Origin: JADHUC01 sp964617665
GTDB lineage: Bacteria > Planctomycetota > Planctomycetia > Pirellulales > Pirellulaceae
DNA: 5,017 nt
Assembly: GCA_964617665.1 (NCBI GenBank)
Contig: CAZUAH010000827.1
Span: 1-5,017 of the forward strand
Direction: 5' to 3'
In this document: piece after piece, positions 1 through 5,017 of the stretch
Layout: each line of letters starts with the position of its first letter
How positions within the stretch are numbered: the stretch's first letter is position 1
Notes under the pieces: generated by a model
The model's database searches: none
Told to the model about the DNA's origin: nothing
The model's input: only the letters and a program-made list of their open reading frames with translations
Made by a program: the position numbers and the translations under genes

Positions 1-43
1 GGAGCTCGACGGTGGTGCGCTGATAGTCGACGGTCGTGGCCAT
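1..43 (-). CDS. Possible 5' end of a leftward gene, cut by the window edge
   Basis: On the minus strand an ATG at 43-41 opens a frame, MATTVDYQRTTVEL, that runs off the left edge. The same frame also has an ATG at 55-53 and a GTG at 61-59, and is closed upstream by TAG at 88-86, so any start must lie within about 45 bases. No clear Shine-Dalgarno sequence precedes either ATG. Fourteen residues are too few to assign a family. It may be a chance open frame. If real, it would be divergent from the activator remnant and the palindrome cluster at 115-154 would lie in its upstream region. Confidence 0.22.
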   Translation of the reverse strand, partial: MATTVDYQRTTVEL

Positions 44-114
44 GACCGCGGGCATTCGCACGTGGCGTGCCAGATCCCGGAGAGCCTACAAAGCCTGTTT
101 TCGGCCGCCAGCGC

Positions 115-154
115 GTCGAACTGTCGAACGGATCGTCGAACTTTCGACGGTTCG
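115..154. promoter_or_regulatory. Cluster of GTCGAAC half-sites with a perfect palindrome (possible operator)
   Basis: The heptamer GTCGAAC occurs three times in 27 bases (115-121, 123-129, 135-141). The third copy forms the left arm of a perfect inverted repeat, CGTCGAA-CT-TTCGACG (134-149), and a further inverted GTTCG follows at 150-154. The octamer TCGACGGT occurs at 6-13, 27-34 and 144-151. Dense direct and inverted copies of one half-site in non-coding DNA are typical of a dimeric regulator's binding region. No regulator is identified, and GC-rich DNA yields TCGA-containing repeats easily. Confidence 0.35.
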
Positions 155-273
155 CAGGTCTTCGGGACCCCTGCGAGTCCGGACCTCGTCGCGCGGGCCC
201 TACGAGCGGATCCTGGTGGTTCTGGATCGGCTCTGGACCGGCCATTTGACCAGGTCATTCTCGGCGTTGCAAG

Positions 274-846
274 GTGCCTCGATTCCTGGCCGTTGTGGAC
301 CACCCAGCCGAGTGGACCACCCAGCCGAGCCGCTTTCGCGAAGACTTGTATTACCGGCTGAGAGTCATCCCCGTGCACCTGCCCCCTCTACGAGAACGGG
401 TGGGAGACATTCCACTGTTGGCTGGCGCGCTGCTTCAACGGCGCCAACGGAGCGACGGCGGCACACCGCTACAGCTGTCCGTCAGCGCCGTACGAGCACT
501 CGAAGCACACGAATGGCCCGGCAATGTACGCGAACTGATCAATGCTATCGACTATGTAGTGGCGCTCGCGCCTGGCCCCGTCGTGGAGCCCGAGGACCTT
601 CCTTCCGAGATCAACGCACCACCCGGCGCCTCCCATAGACGGGCCTCCACGGAACCAGCCACAGAGCCCACACGACGCCCCACCCGCTATCGGAGTCAGC
701 CCGGACCCGAGGAAGAGCGAGCCATCCGCCGCGCCCTGGCGGCCCACGAGTGGCACCGTGACAGCACCGCCGCGGCCTTGGGGATGGACCGCGTCACTCT
801 GTACCGGCGCATGAAACGATACGGCATCGTCGCTCCACCACGTTGA
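274..846 (+). pseudogene. Truncated sigma-54-dependent (NtrC-type) transcriptional activator, C-terminal fragment
   Basis: Intact members of this family bind upstream enhancers and use ATP hydrolysis by an AAA+ domain to open promoters held by sigma-54 RNA polymerase. Only the last ~172 codons are recognisable. From 331 the frame reads RFREDLYYRL, then LPPLRER..DIPLL (second half of the AAA+ region), WPGNVREL (514-537) in the small helical subdomain, PEDLP (589-603), a Pro/Arg/Thr-rich linker, and a Fis-type helix-turn-helix at about 709-837 ending DRVTLYRRMKRYGI. The stop is TGA 844-846. Walker A, GAFTGA loop, Walker B and any sensor domain are absent. The first 19 codons from the GTG at 274 cross the 17-bp duplication and do not resemble the family. 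An in-frame TGA at 247-249 blocks extension upstream, and no Shine-Dalgarno sequence is obvious at 274. Without the ATPase core it cannot activate transcription; a short DNA-binding protein is a remote alternative. Codons ending in A or T (CTA, CGA, GTA, AGA) are commoner than in the large gene. Confidence 0.85.
295..328. repeat. Perfect tandem duplication of a 17-bp unit
   Basis: The unit GTGGACCACCCAGCCGA is present twice, head to tail, without mismatch (295-311 and 312-328). Seventeen is not a multiple of three, so the second copy shifts any reading frame crossing it. It ends two bases before the point, about 331, where homology to a sigma-54 activator begins. This looks like the scar of a slippage or end-joining event at a rearrangement junction; that origin is inferred. 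Confidence 0.9.
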
Positions 847-936
847 CAGACTTCCTGAGCATTCTTCGACACCGACACGGTAGGCCGCACGTGCAGCGTC
901 CGGAAACTCTGGCGGAATTCGTCCAGAAAGTCTGTC
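845..936. repeat. 92-bp segment bounded by 13-bp imperfect inverted repeats
   Basis: GACAGACTTCCTG (845-857) and CAGAAAGTCTGTC (924-936) are reverse complements at 12 of 13 positions; nine bases are perfect without interruption. The left arm overlaps the stop codon of the activator remnant. The mismatch is C/A in a plus-strand transcript but a G-U wobble in a minus-strand one. The 66-base interior has no T-run, so a classical terminator is unlikely. It could be a long-looped RNA stem or the ends of a very small non-autonomous element, but no flanking target duplication is visible. Confidence 0.4.
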
Positions 937-1263
937 GGGGTCTCGTGATCTTGGTTGAAGGGTGAGGCAGCGTCCAGGCCGGGCATGACCAGCGGGCCAT
1001 GGACGCTGACGACGATGCGGACGATGTGGACGGACCGAGCCAAGACGAGGCATCGTCGCAGGCCATCGTGGCCGCCCACAACGCCCACAACGTCTTTGAA
1101 AACGCTGCGCCAGACGCGATGGACGTGAAGACGCCAGGCTGCTGCACAGCGCGAAGGGCTCCCGCTCTTTCCTTGGGGCGGGATGAGCGTATTGATGCGT
1201 TGCAGTAGTTCGCCGAGGGTGAAGCGGGAGGCCGAGGTCCCATCGGACCGCGCCTCCACACCG
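847..1263. other. Spacer between convergent genes, no assignable gene
   Basis: About 417 bases separate the stop of the activator remnant from the stop of the large leftward gene. A minus-strand frame is open through the whole stretch (from about 1307 on past 850) and uses mostly G/C third positions, and a 69-codon plus-strand frame lies at 999-1208. Neither shows a motif I recognise, neither has a convincing ribosome binding site, and the minus frame continues through the antisense of the activator helix-turn-helix. A weak stem CCCGC/GCGGG is at 1161-1165/1178-1182. It may be a decayed gene or mobile-element remnant, but I cannot support that. Confidence 0.5.
1227..1257 (-). terminator. Hairpin just past the stop of the large gene (possible terminator)
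   Basis: GGAGGC (1227-1232) pairs with GCCTCC (1252-1257), and inside it GGTCC (1236-1240) pairs with GGACC (1245-1249) around a CATC tetraloop. This gives eleven GC-rich pairs with one small internal loop. It begins seven bases past the TGA at 1266-1264, the expected place for a terminator of the leftward gene. No U-tract follows on either strand, so it may only be an end-stabilising or Rho-assisting structure. Confidence 0.35.
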
Positions 1264-4200
1264 TCACCGCCCGTGATCAGGTGCTGGAAGGGGGTCGGGT
1301 ACCACACCGTTGCGTCGATCTCTGCGACCCAGCACCGCCGCCAGCAGGACCGGGAGCCATCCTAGCGAGCCAGCCCGGCCCGCGCAGCCGCAACCCTGCG
1401 CTGTCTGGGTCGGCTCTTCGTCTGGGCATTGTCCCGTGGCGTCCGGCCAGGCAGGATCGTCGGGCTCGCAGTCACAGGCGTCGCCCCAGGCATCCCCGTC
1501 GCGGTCGGCCTGATCGGAGTCGAACTCCACGGGGCAGCTGTCGCAGGCATCGCCCACCCCGTCGCCGTCGGTGTCGTCACCGTCGTCGAAGTGCTCGGGG
1601 CAGAGGTCGCAGGCGTCCCCGCGGCCATCGCCGTCGGTGTCGTGTTGTGCTGCATCCGAATCGAGGGGGCACAGGTCGCACGCATCCCCGACACCGTCGC
1701 CGTCGCCGTCCTCCTGGCTGGGATCGGCCACCCAGGGGCAGAGGTCGCAGGCGTCGCCTACGCCGTCGTTGTCACTGTCAGGCTGGGTTGGGTCCGCCTG
1801 CGTGGGACACAGGTCGTCCGCGTCGCGTACTCCGTCGCAGTCCAGGTCGTCCTGGTCGGGATTCGCCAGCTCGGGGCAGGCGTCGCAGGCATCGCCCACG
1901 CCATCCCAGTCGCCGTCATATTGCTCCTCGTTCGAGACACCGGGGCAGTTGTCCTCGGCGTCCCGGACCCAGTCGAAGTCGTCGTCGGCCGCGCTCCCGT
2001 CGGTACAGCTCAGCCCCGAGTGCAGGAAGATGCCTGTGCCGCTGGCCGTGAAGACCAGATCGGGGCACCCGTCCGCGTCCACGTCACCCACTGCCATCGA
2101 CCGCAGCGTGCTCGTGGCTCCGGGCACGACGGTCAGGCCGCTCTCGTCGGGGAGTCCCCCAGCACCCTGGAGGTGATAGCCGGCCAAGGCGTAGGTCGCG
2201 TGGTTGACGGCCACGTCCACCCGGCCGTCCAGGTCGAGGTCTACCGCGATCACCCCCTCGGGGAGGTCTTCGGTCCTGAGGCTCCGGTCGCGTACCAGTT
2301 CGCCCTCGTCGGACTGCAGCCAGGTGTGGAGGTAGGCCGGCTTGTTGGCGTCCTCGGCGACCACCAGGTCCTCCCGCCCGTCGTCGTCCACGTCGCCCAC
2401 GGCGATACCGCTGGCGTAGAAGTCCAGGGCGATCACCTCCCTCGCGGTGAAGCTGCCGTCTCCTGCCCCGTTGAGCACGGTCAACTGGCTACGGTCGGAC
2501 ACCACCAGGTCGGTGTGCCCGTCCCTATTGAGATCTCCGGTGCACAGGTCGCCGTAGGTGTCGGTGCTGGCCGCGAAGCTGGCGCTGCCTGGCAGCCCCC
2601 CGGTACCGTCGCCGCGGAGCAGCGTGATCGTGCCGTCCCAGTCGGTGACGGCGACGTCCATGTGGCCGTCCTCGTCCGCGTCGAGTGCCACGGCGAGCAC
2701 CGCCAGGCCGTCGTGCCAGCGAACTGGCTGGGCCAGGGCCCCCGCCGCGTCGGCCAGAAGCACCTCCACGCCCAGCTGATGGGCGACGATCACATCCAGG
2801 GTCCCGTCCTCGTCCAGGTCGGCCAGGATCACGTCGCCCCAGGGCCAGGAGGGCCAGCCCTCATCGAGGGCGAGGTAGGGTACCCGGGCGACGGGCTCGA
2901 GGAGCGCATGATCTCCAAGGGCGTAGACCTGCACGGTCCAGGCGAAGGGATCCTCGGCCCCCCACCCCAGGGTGGTACCCGCCAGCACCACATCGGCGAG
3001 CCCGTCACCCGTGACGTCGCCGATGGCGACGGCCGGGCTGTAGGCCCAGGTCTCCGTCGACTGGACGTCGTCGAGGTGGTAGTTGGAGGCGCTCGCCGTG
3101 CCGGCGGCCACGAGCAGCAGCGCCGCGCAGCGCTGGCGCCGGAGGGGGCCGAGCAGGCAGAGCATCGCGCCGAGGGCGAGCAACCCGTGGGCTGGCCCAC
3201 CCCGGCTGTCGCAGCCGCCAGAGGGAGGCTGTGGGGCGGCCGCGCCGGGACAGCTTCGGTCCGGTCCGGGCTCGCTGGGGTCGTCGGGCGCACAGTCGCA
3301 TGGATCCCCGAAACCGTCCCCGTCGGCGTCCACCTGCTGCGAGTCCGCCCATGCTGGGCAGAGGTCGCAGGCGTCGGGCAGAAGGTCGCCGTCCGTGTCG
3401 GTGCCGTCGTCGAAGGCGTCAGGGCAGGCGTCGCAGGCGTCGCCCAGCCCGTCGGCGTCGCGGTCGGCCTGCTCGGGATCCGCCAGGTCGGGGCAGATGT
3501 CGCAGGCGTCACCGATCCCGTCACCGTCCTCGTCGAGCTGATCGGGGTCGCGATCCTGGGGGCAAAGATCGCAGGCGTTGCCCATGCCGTCTCCGTCCAG
3601 ATCGGCCTGATCAGCGTTGGCGAGCCCGGGGCAGTTGTCCTCCTCGTCGGCCACCGCGTCGCCGTCGGTGTCCGCGGCGGGCTGTTCAGGGCCGCAGTCC
3701 TGCCCGTATCGGATCGTCAACGCACTGCTCGTGCACACGCTGACGAGATCCGGGCAGCCGTCGTCGTCGAGGTCACCCACCGCGATACCCTGAGGCGTGT
3801 AGTAGGCCTCGTAGGCGGTGAAGATGTGCTCCGGTGTGAGCAACCCACCCGCGTCCTGCAAGTAGACGCCGACCGCCAACCAGCCCGAGTGGCCGACCAC
3901 CAGATCCTCGTCCCCGTCAGCGTCGATGTCGGTCACCACAAGGGGGGCGGGGATGTCGTAGGTCTCGAGGTTGGTGAGCTGGTCGAACTGGCCTCCCTCC
4001 CCCTGGGACCACCGCAGGATCCAGGTGGGCGAGTTCCCGTTGCGGGACACCGCGAGGTCGTCCAGGCCATCGCCGTCCAGGTCGCCTACGCCCAGCCCAT
4101 TGAACGACGTCCACCCATCCAGCCGGATGCCCCGATCACGCACCAGTCCGGATGGCGTGGCGAGCAGCACCACCAGGTTGTCCTCGGATTGCCCCACGCC

Positions 4201-4833
4201 CGAGAACACCACGAGATCCTCGTCGCCATCGCCGTCCATGTCGCCGGTCTCGAGATCGAACAGATCATCCGGCGCAGCGCCCAGCTCGCCAGCGTCCTCG
4301 AGGAGCCCGGTCCCATCTCCCAGCCACAGGCTCCCAGTGCCAGGGGCGACGGCGGCCAAATCCAGGTGCCCGTCGAGGTCTGCGTCGATGAGGGCGAGCA
4401 TGGCGCTCCAATCGCCCGAGACGAGCACTGGCTCGGCCAGCGTTCCGTCTTCACGGGACAGGAAGACGCTCACACCGTAGCCGTGTCCCACAACGATATC
4501 GGCCAAACCGTCCTCGTCGAGGTCCCCGGCGACCAGGCTGTCTGAGACAGTGAATTCGGGGAGCGCAACGACCTGGGCGGCCTCCAGGGTGCCGTCGGGC
4601 TGTTGGAGGAAGGTCTCGAGGTAGCTCGGCGAAATGTACGAAGTGACCGCGGCGAGATCCTCAAGGTCATCGCCGTTGAGGTCGGCGATGACTACCGCAT
4701 TGACAGACTGCTCGGTGTAGAGCGACACCTGCGTGCCCAGCGTCCAGCTCGCGAGCGCCTGGGGCGGATCGACAAACCAGGCCAAGGTGGACAGTAGGAA
4801 GAGTGAGAGGAGGAAGGCGGGTGTTCGACGCAT
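1264..4833 (-). CDS. Secreted two-unit FG-GAP/VCBS propeller and thrombospondin type 3 repeat protein with MYXO-CTERM-like tails
   Basis: The 1189-residue product is a probable calcium-binding cell-surface or envelope protein; its ligand is unknown. Residues 1-28 form a signal peptide (MRRTP, hydrophobic core, ALA before Ser29). Unit 1 has seven FG-GAP/VCBS-type motifs of form DxDxDGxxDL at residues 51, 104, 150, 198, 251, 302 and 354, matching a seven-bladed integrin-like propeller. Six thrombospondin type 3-like repeats (388-516, about 23 residues each, DxDGDGxGDACDxCP) follow, then a MYXO-CTERM-like tail at 539-568 (Gly-Cys, hydrophobic run, RRQR). The frame continues without a stop into CAALLLVAAGTASA (569-582), a second signal-peptide core. 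Unit 2 repeats the plan: seven motifs at 606, 672, 718, 767, 814, 865 and 917; eight type 3 repeats (951-1124); and a Cys/hydrophobic/GRRDRR tail (1147-1174) plus 15 extra residues. The start is chosen from the signal peptide and GAGGGG just upstream. Residue 557 is an internal ATG (3165-3163) that could start a separate second gene. Myxobacterial tails of this type are thought to be processed by a rhombosortase; that is family knowledge, not shown here. It stands alone, with no operon partner in the window. Confidence 0.93.
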   Translation of the reverse strand: MRRTPAFLLSLFLLSTLAWFVDPPQALASWTLGTQVSLYTEQSVNAVVIADLNGDDLEDLAAVTSYISPSYLETFLQQPDGTLEAAQVVALPEFTVSDSLVAGDLDEDGLADIVVGHGYGVSVFLSREDGTLAEPVLVSGDWSAMLALIDADLDGHLDLAAVAPGTGSLWLGDGTGLLEDAGELGAAPDDLFDLETGDMDGDGDEDLVVFSGVGQSEDNLVVLLATPSGLVRDRGIRLDGWTSFNGLGVGDLDGDGLDDLAVSRNGNSPTWILRWSQGEGGQFDQLTNLETYDIPAPLVVTDIDADGDEDLVVGHSGWLAVGVYLQDAGGLLTPEHIFTAYEAYYTPQGIAVGDLDDDGCPDLVSVCTSSALTIRYGQDCGPEQPAADTDGDAVADEEDNCPGLANADQADLDGDGMGNACDLCPQDRDPDQLDEDGDGIGDACDICPDLADPEQADRDADGLGDACDACPDAFDDGTDTDGDLLPDACDLCPAWADSQQVDADGDGFGDPCDCAPDDPSEPGPDRSCPGAAAPQPPSGGCDSRGGPAHGLLALGAMLCLLGPLRRQRCAALLLVAAGTASASNYHLDDVQSTETWAYSPAVAIGDVTGDGLADVVLAGTTLGWGAEDPFAWTVQVYALGDHALLEPVARVPYLALDEGWPSWPWGDVILADLDEDGTLDVIVAHQLGVEVLLADAAGALAQPVRWHDGLAVLAVALDADEDGHMDVAVTDWDGTITLLRGDGTGGLPGSASFAASTDTYGDLCTGDLNRDGHTDLVVSDRSQLTVLNGAGDGSFTAREVIALDFYASGIAVGDVDDDGREDLVVAEDANKPAYLHTWLQSDEGELVRDRSLRTEDLPEGVIAVDLDLDGRVDVAVNHATYALAGYHLQGAGGLPDESGLTVVPGATSTLRSMAVGDVDADGCPDLVFTASGTGIFLHSGLSCTDGSAADDDFDWVRDAEDNCPGVSNEEQYDGDWDGVGDACDACPELANPDQDDLDCDGVRDADDLCPTQADPTQPDSDNDGVGDACDLCPWVADPSQEDGDGDGVGDACDLCPLDSDAAQHDTDGDGRGDACDLCPEHFDDGDDTDGDGVGDACDSCPVEFDSDQADRDGDAWGDACDCEPDDPAWPDATGQCPDEEPTQTAQGCGCAGRAGSLGWLPVLLAAVLGRRDRRNGVVPDPLPAPDHGR
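1312..1395 (-). other. C-terminal MYXO-CTERM-like sorting tail (residues 1147-1174)
   Basis: The segment reads GCGCAGRAGS, then the hydrophobic LGWLPVLLAAVLG, then RRDRR. The order Cys/Gly, short transmembrane stretch, Arg cluster is the MYXO-CTERM plan found on myxobacterial surface proteins. Such tails usually end at the arginines; here the frame goes on for 15 more residues (NGVVPDPLPAPDHGR) to the TGA. The tail assignment is by pattern only. Confidence 0.72.
1462..1983 (-). repeat. Second thrombospondin type 3-like array, eight repeats of ~69 bp
   Basis: This encodes residues 951-1124. Repeats start at residues 951, 973, 996, 1019, 1042, 1065, 1087 and 1110, so the period is 22-23 residues (66-69 bp). 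Six of the eight carry GDACD; the first has the divergent form DDFDWVRDAEDNCP and the third reads RDADDLCP. The Asp-rich loops would bind calcium and the cysteines would form disulfides outside the cytoplasm. The last repeat loses the final CxCP pattern (CDCEPDD), as does the last repeat of the first array. Confidence 0.88.
3088..3219 (-). other. Internal MYXO-CTERM-like tail fused to a second signal-peptide-like segment (residues 539-582)
   Basis: Residues 539-568 read GGCDSRGGPAHG, then hydrophobic LLALGAMLCLLGPL, then RRQR, a good match to the MYXO-CTERM plan. Residues 569-582 are CAALLLVAAGTASA, a hydrophobic core ending in an AxA signal-peptidase motif before Ser583, where the second propeller starts. 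Read from the ATG at 3165-3163, MLCLLGPLRRQR plus this core is a reasonable signal peptide by itself. No ribosome binding site is seen within 20 bases of that ATG, and no stop codon separates the halves. In a membrane the pair could form two short spans joined by the RRQR turn. Confidence 0.75.
3286..3672 (-). repeat. First thrombospondin type 3-like array, six repeats of ~69 bp
   Basis: This encodes residues 388-516. Repeats start at 388, 411, 434, 457, 479 and 502. The first is DTDGDAVADEEDNCP, the middle ones have DGxGDACDxCP or close variants, and the last ends CDCAPDD. The single 22-residue spacing, around FDDGTDTDG, occupies the same next-to-last position as FDDGDDTDG in the second array, so the arrays are homologous in register and the second carries two more repeats. 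Confidence 0.88.
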
Positions 4834-4836
4834 GGA

Positions 4837-4842
4837 CCCCTC
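4837..4842 (-). promoter_or_regulatory. Ribosome binding site of the large gene
   Basis: On the minus strand GAGGGG lies three bases before the ATG at 4833-4831; counted from the GAGG core the gap is five bases. It supports this start, which also gives a standard signal peptide directly from Met1. Confidence 0.6.
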
Positions 4843-4884
4843 GACGGCTCGGTGGCGGTGGGAACGGTGGCTTCCCGTCTCCCC

Positions 4885-4903
4885 TACGTGCGCGCGTGCG
4901 TGC
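4885..4903. other. 19-bp alternating pyrimidine-purine tract
   Basis: Positions 4885-4903 (TACGTGCGCGCGTGCGTGC) alternate strictly between pyrimidine and purine, mostly CG and TG steps. Such tracts can adopt Z-DNA under negative supercoiling. It lies in the leader of the large gene, 52-70 bases before the start codon and just downstream of the TATGAT at 4913-4908. Any regulatory effect is speculative. Confidence 0.45.
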
Positions 4904-4907
4904 CAGC

Positions 4908-4913
4908 ATCATA
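4908..4913 (-). promoter_or_regulatory. Candidate -10 element TATGAT for the large gene
   Basis: TATGAT matches the sigma-70 -10 consensus at five of six positions and would give a leader of roughly 65 bases. No recognisable -35 hexamer lies 16-18 bases upstream, and no extended -10 TGn is present, so the call rests on one hexamer. Confidence 0.25.
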
Positions 4914-4935
4914 GCTCTGCACCGTGCCGCTGGCC

Positions 4936-4957
4936 CAGGCGAAGCTCGCCTGCGAGC
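4936..4957. repeat. Two overlapping inverted repeats in the leader region
   Basis: CAGGCGA-AGC-TCGCCTG (4936-4952) is a perfect 7-bp stem with a 3-base loop. GCTCGC-CT-GCGAGC (4944-4957) is a perfect 14-bp hyphenated palindrome sharing nine bases with it. The two foldings exclude each other. They could be an operator or, if transcription starts upstream, alternative RNA hairpins. No T-run follows. Confidence 0.4.
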
Positions 4958-4995
4958 GTGGTCTCGGGGATAAGAACGACAAAGCGCCCTGGAGG

Positions 4996-5016
4996 TGTCA
5001 ACGCGGGGTCCCGCGT
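4996..5016 (-). promoter_or_regulatory. Perfect -35-like TTGACA abutting a 16-bp palindrome
   Basis: On the minus strand TTGACA (5001-4996) is an exact sigma-70 -35 hexamer. It shares one base with the perfect hyphenated palindrome ACGCGGG-GT-CCCGCGT (5001-5016). A palindrome touching a -35 element is a usual operator arrangement. The weak point is the -10: at 17-18 bases spacing only CGTTCT/GTTCTT is found, and TCTTAT sits at 20. Confidence 0.27.
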
Positions 5017-5017
5017 G

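Noticed and set aside
36..638. A 200-codon plus-strand frame starting at 42-44 or nearby and running across the left region
   Set aside because: It is Arg/Ser/Thr-rich with no family resemblance, and from 331 it overlaps the clearly coding activator frame in another phase.
999..1208. A 69-codon plus-strand frame beginning MDADDDADDVDG
   Set aside because: The acidic start recalls calcium-binding loops, but it looks like the antisense reading of a Val/His/Arg-rich frame, lacks a ribosome binding site, and has no repeat of the motif.
3163..3165. Splitting the large frame into two genes with the second starting at this ATG
   Set aside because: Kept only as an alternative: there is no stop codon for the first half, no ribosome binding site near the ATG, and both halves are in the same frame. 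It cannot be excluded.
1462..3672. The regularly spaced ~69-bp repeats as a possible CRISPR or non-coding satellite array
   Set aside because: The repeats are translated, keep the frame, and encode conserved DxDGDGxGDACDxCP motifs; the sequence similarity is at protein level and there are no constant DNA repeats with unique spacers.
1429..4545. A 1038-codon open frame on the plus strand
   Set aside because: It lies wholly antisense to the large repeat gene. The lack of stops follows from GC-rich, repeated Asp/Gly/Cys codons; the translation is Val/Gly/Ala-rich without domains, and it has no ribosome binding site.
4890..4935. Sigma-54 (-24/-12) promoter candidates containing TGGCAC or GGCACG
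   Set aside because: The GG and GC dinucleotides are one base off the required spacing at both sites (about 4897-4907 and 4915-4930), and TTGC is not present.

Overview
The window looks like GC-rich chromosomal DNA from a myxobacterium-like bacterium (Myxococcota, formerly within Deltaproteobacteria). The evidence is the high GC content, a secreted calcium-binding-repeat protein with MYXO-CTERM-type sorting tails, and part of a sigma-54 enhancer-binding protein. These are inferences from sequence features; no database search was possible.

Layout. Positions 1-~330 hold no convincing complete gene. There may be the first codons of a leftward gene running off the left edge (1-43), a cluster of GTCGAAC half-sites with a perfect palindrome (115-154), and a perfect 17-bp tandem duplication (295-328). 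Immediately after it, at about 331, begins recognisable coding sequence on the + strand: the C-terminal end of an NtrC-type sigma-54 activator (FREDLYYRL, WPGNVREL, Fis-type helix-turn-helix), ending at 846. Its ATPase core is absent, so it is called a truncated remnant. Positions 847-1263 are an unassigned spacer with an inverted repeat and a hairpin near its right end.

The rest is one large leftward gene, 4833-1264, encoding a 1189-residue secreted protein. It consists of two paralogous halves in a single open frame. Each half has its own signal-peptide-like segment, seven FG-GAP/VCBS-type calcium-binding motifs (probably a seven-bladed beta-propeller), an array of thrombospondin type 3-like repeats (six in the first half, eight in the second) and a MYXO-CTERM-like Cys / hydrophobic / Arg tail. 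The first tail lies in the middle of the protein, and a second signal-peptide-like segment follows it directly with no stop codon. This is the most interesting point in the window: either two tandem genes have fused, or one frame encodes a polyprotein that secretion and sorting proteases would cut into two surface proteins. Upstream (4834-5017) is a leader with a ribosome binding site, weak promoter-like elements, two inverted repeats and an alternating pyrimidine-purine tract.

The activator remnant and the large gene converge, and nothing in the sequence ties them functionally.
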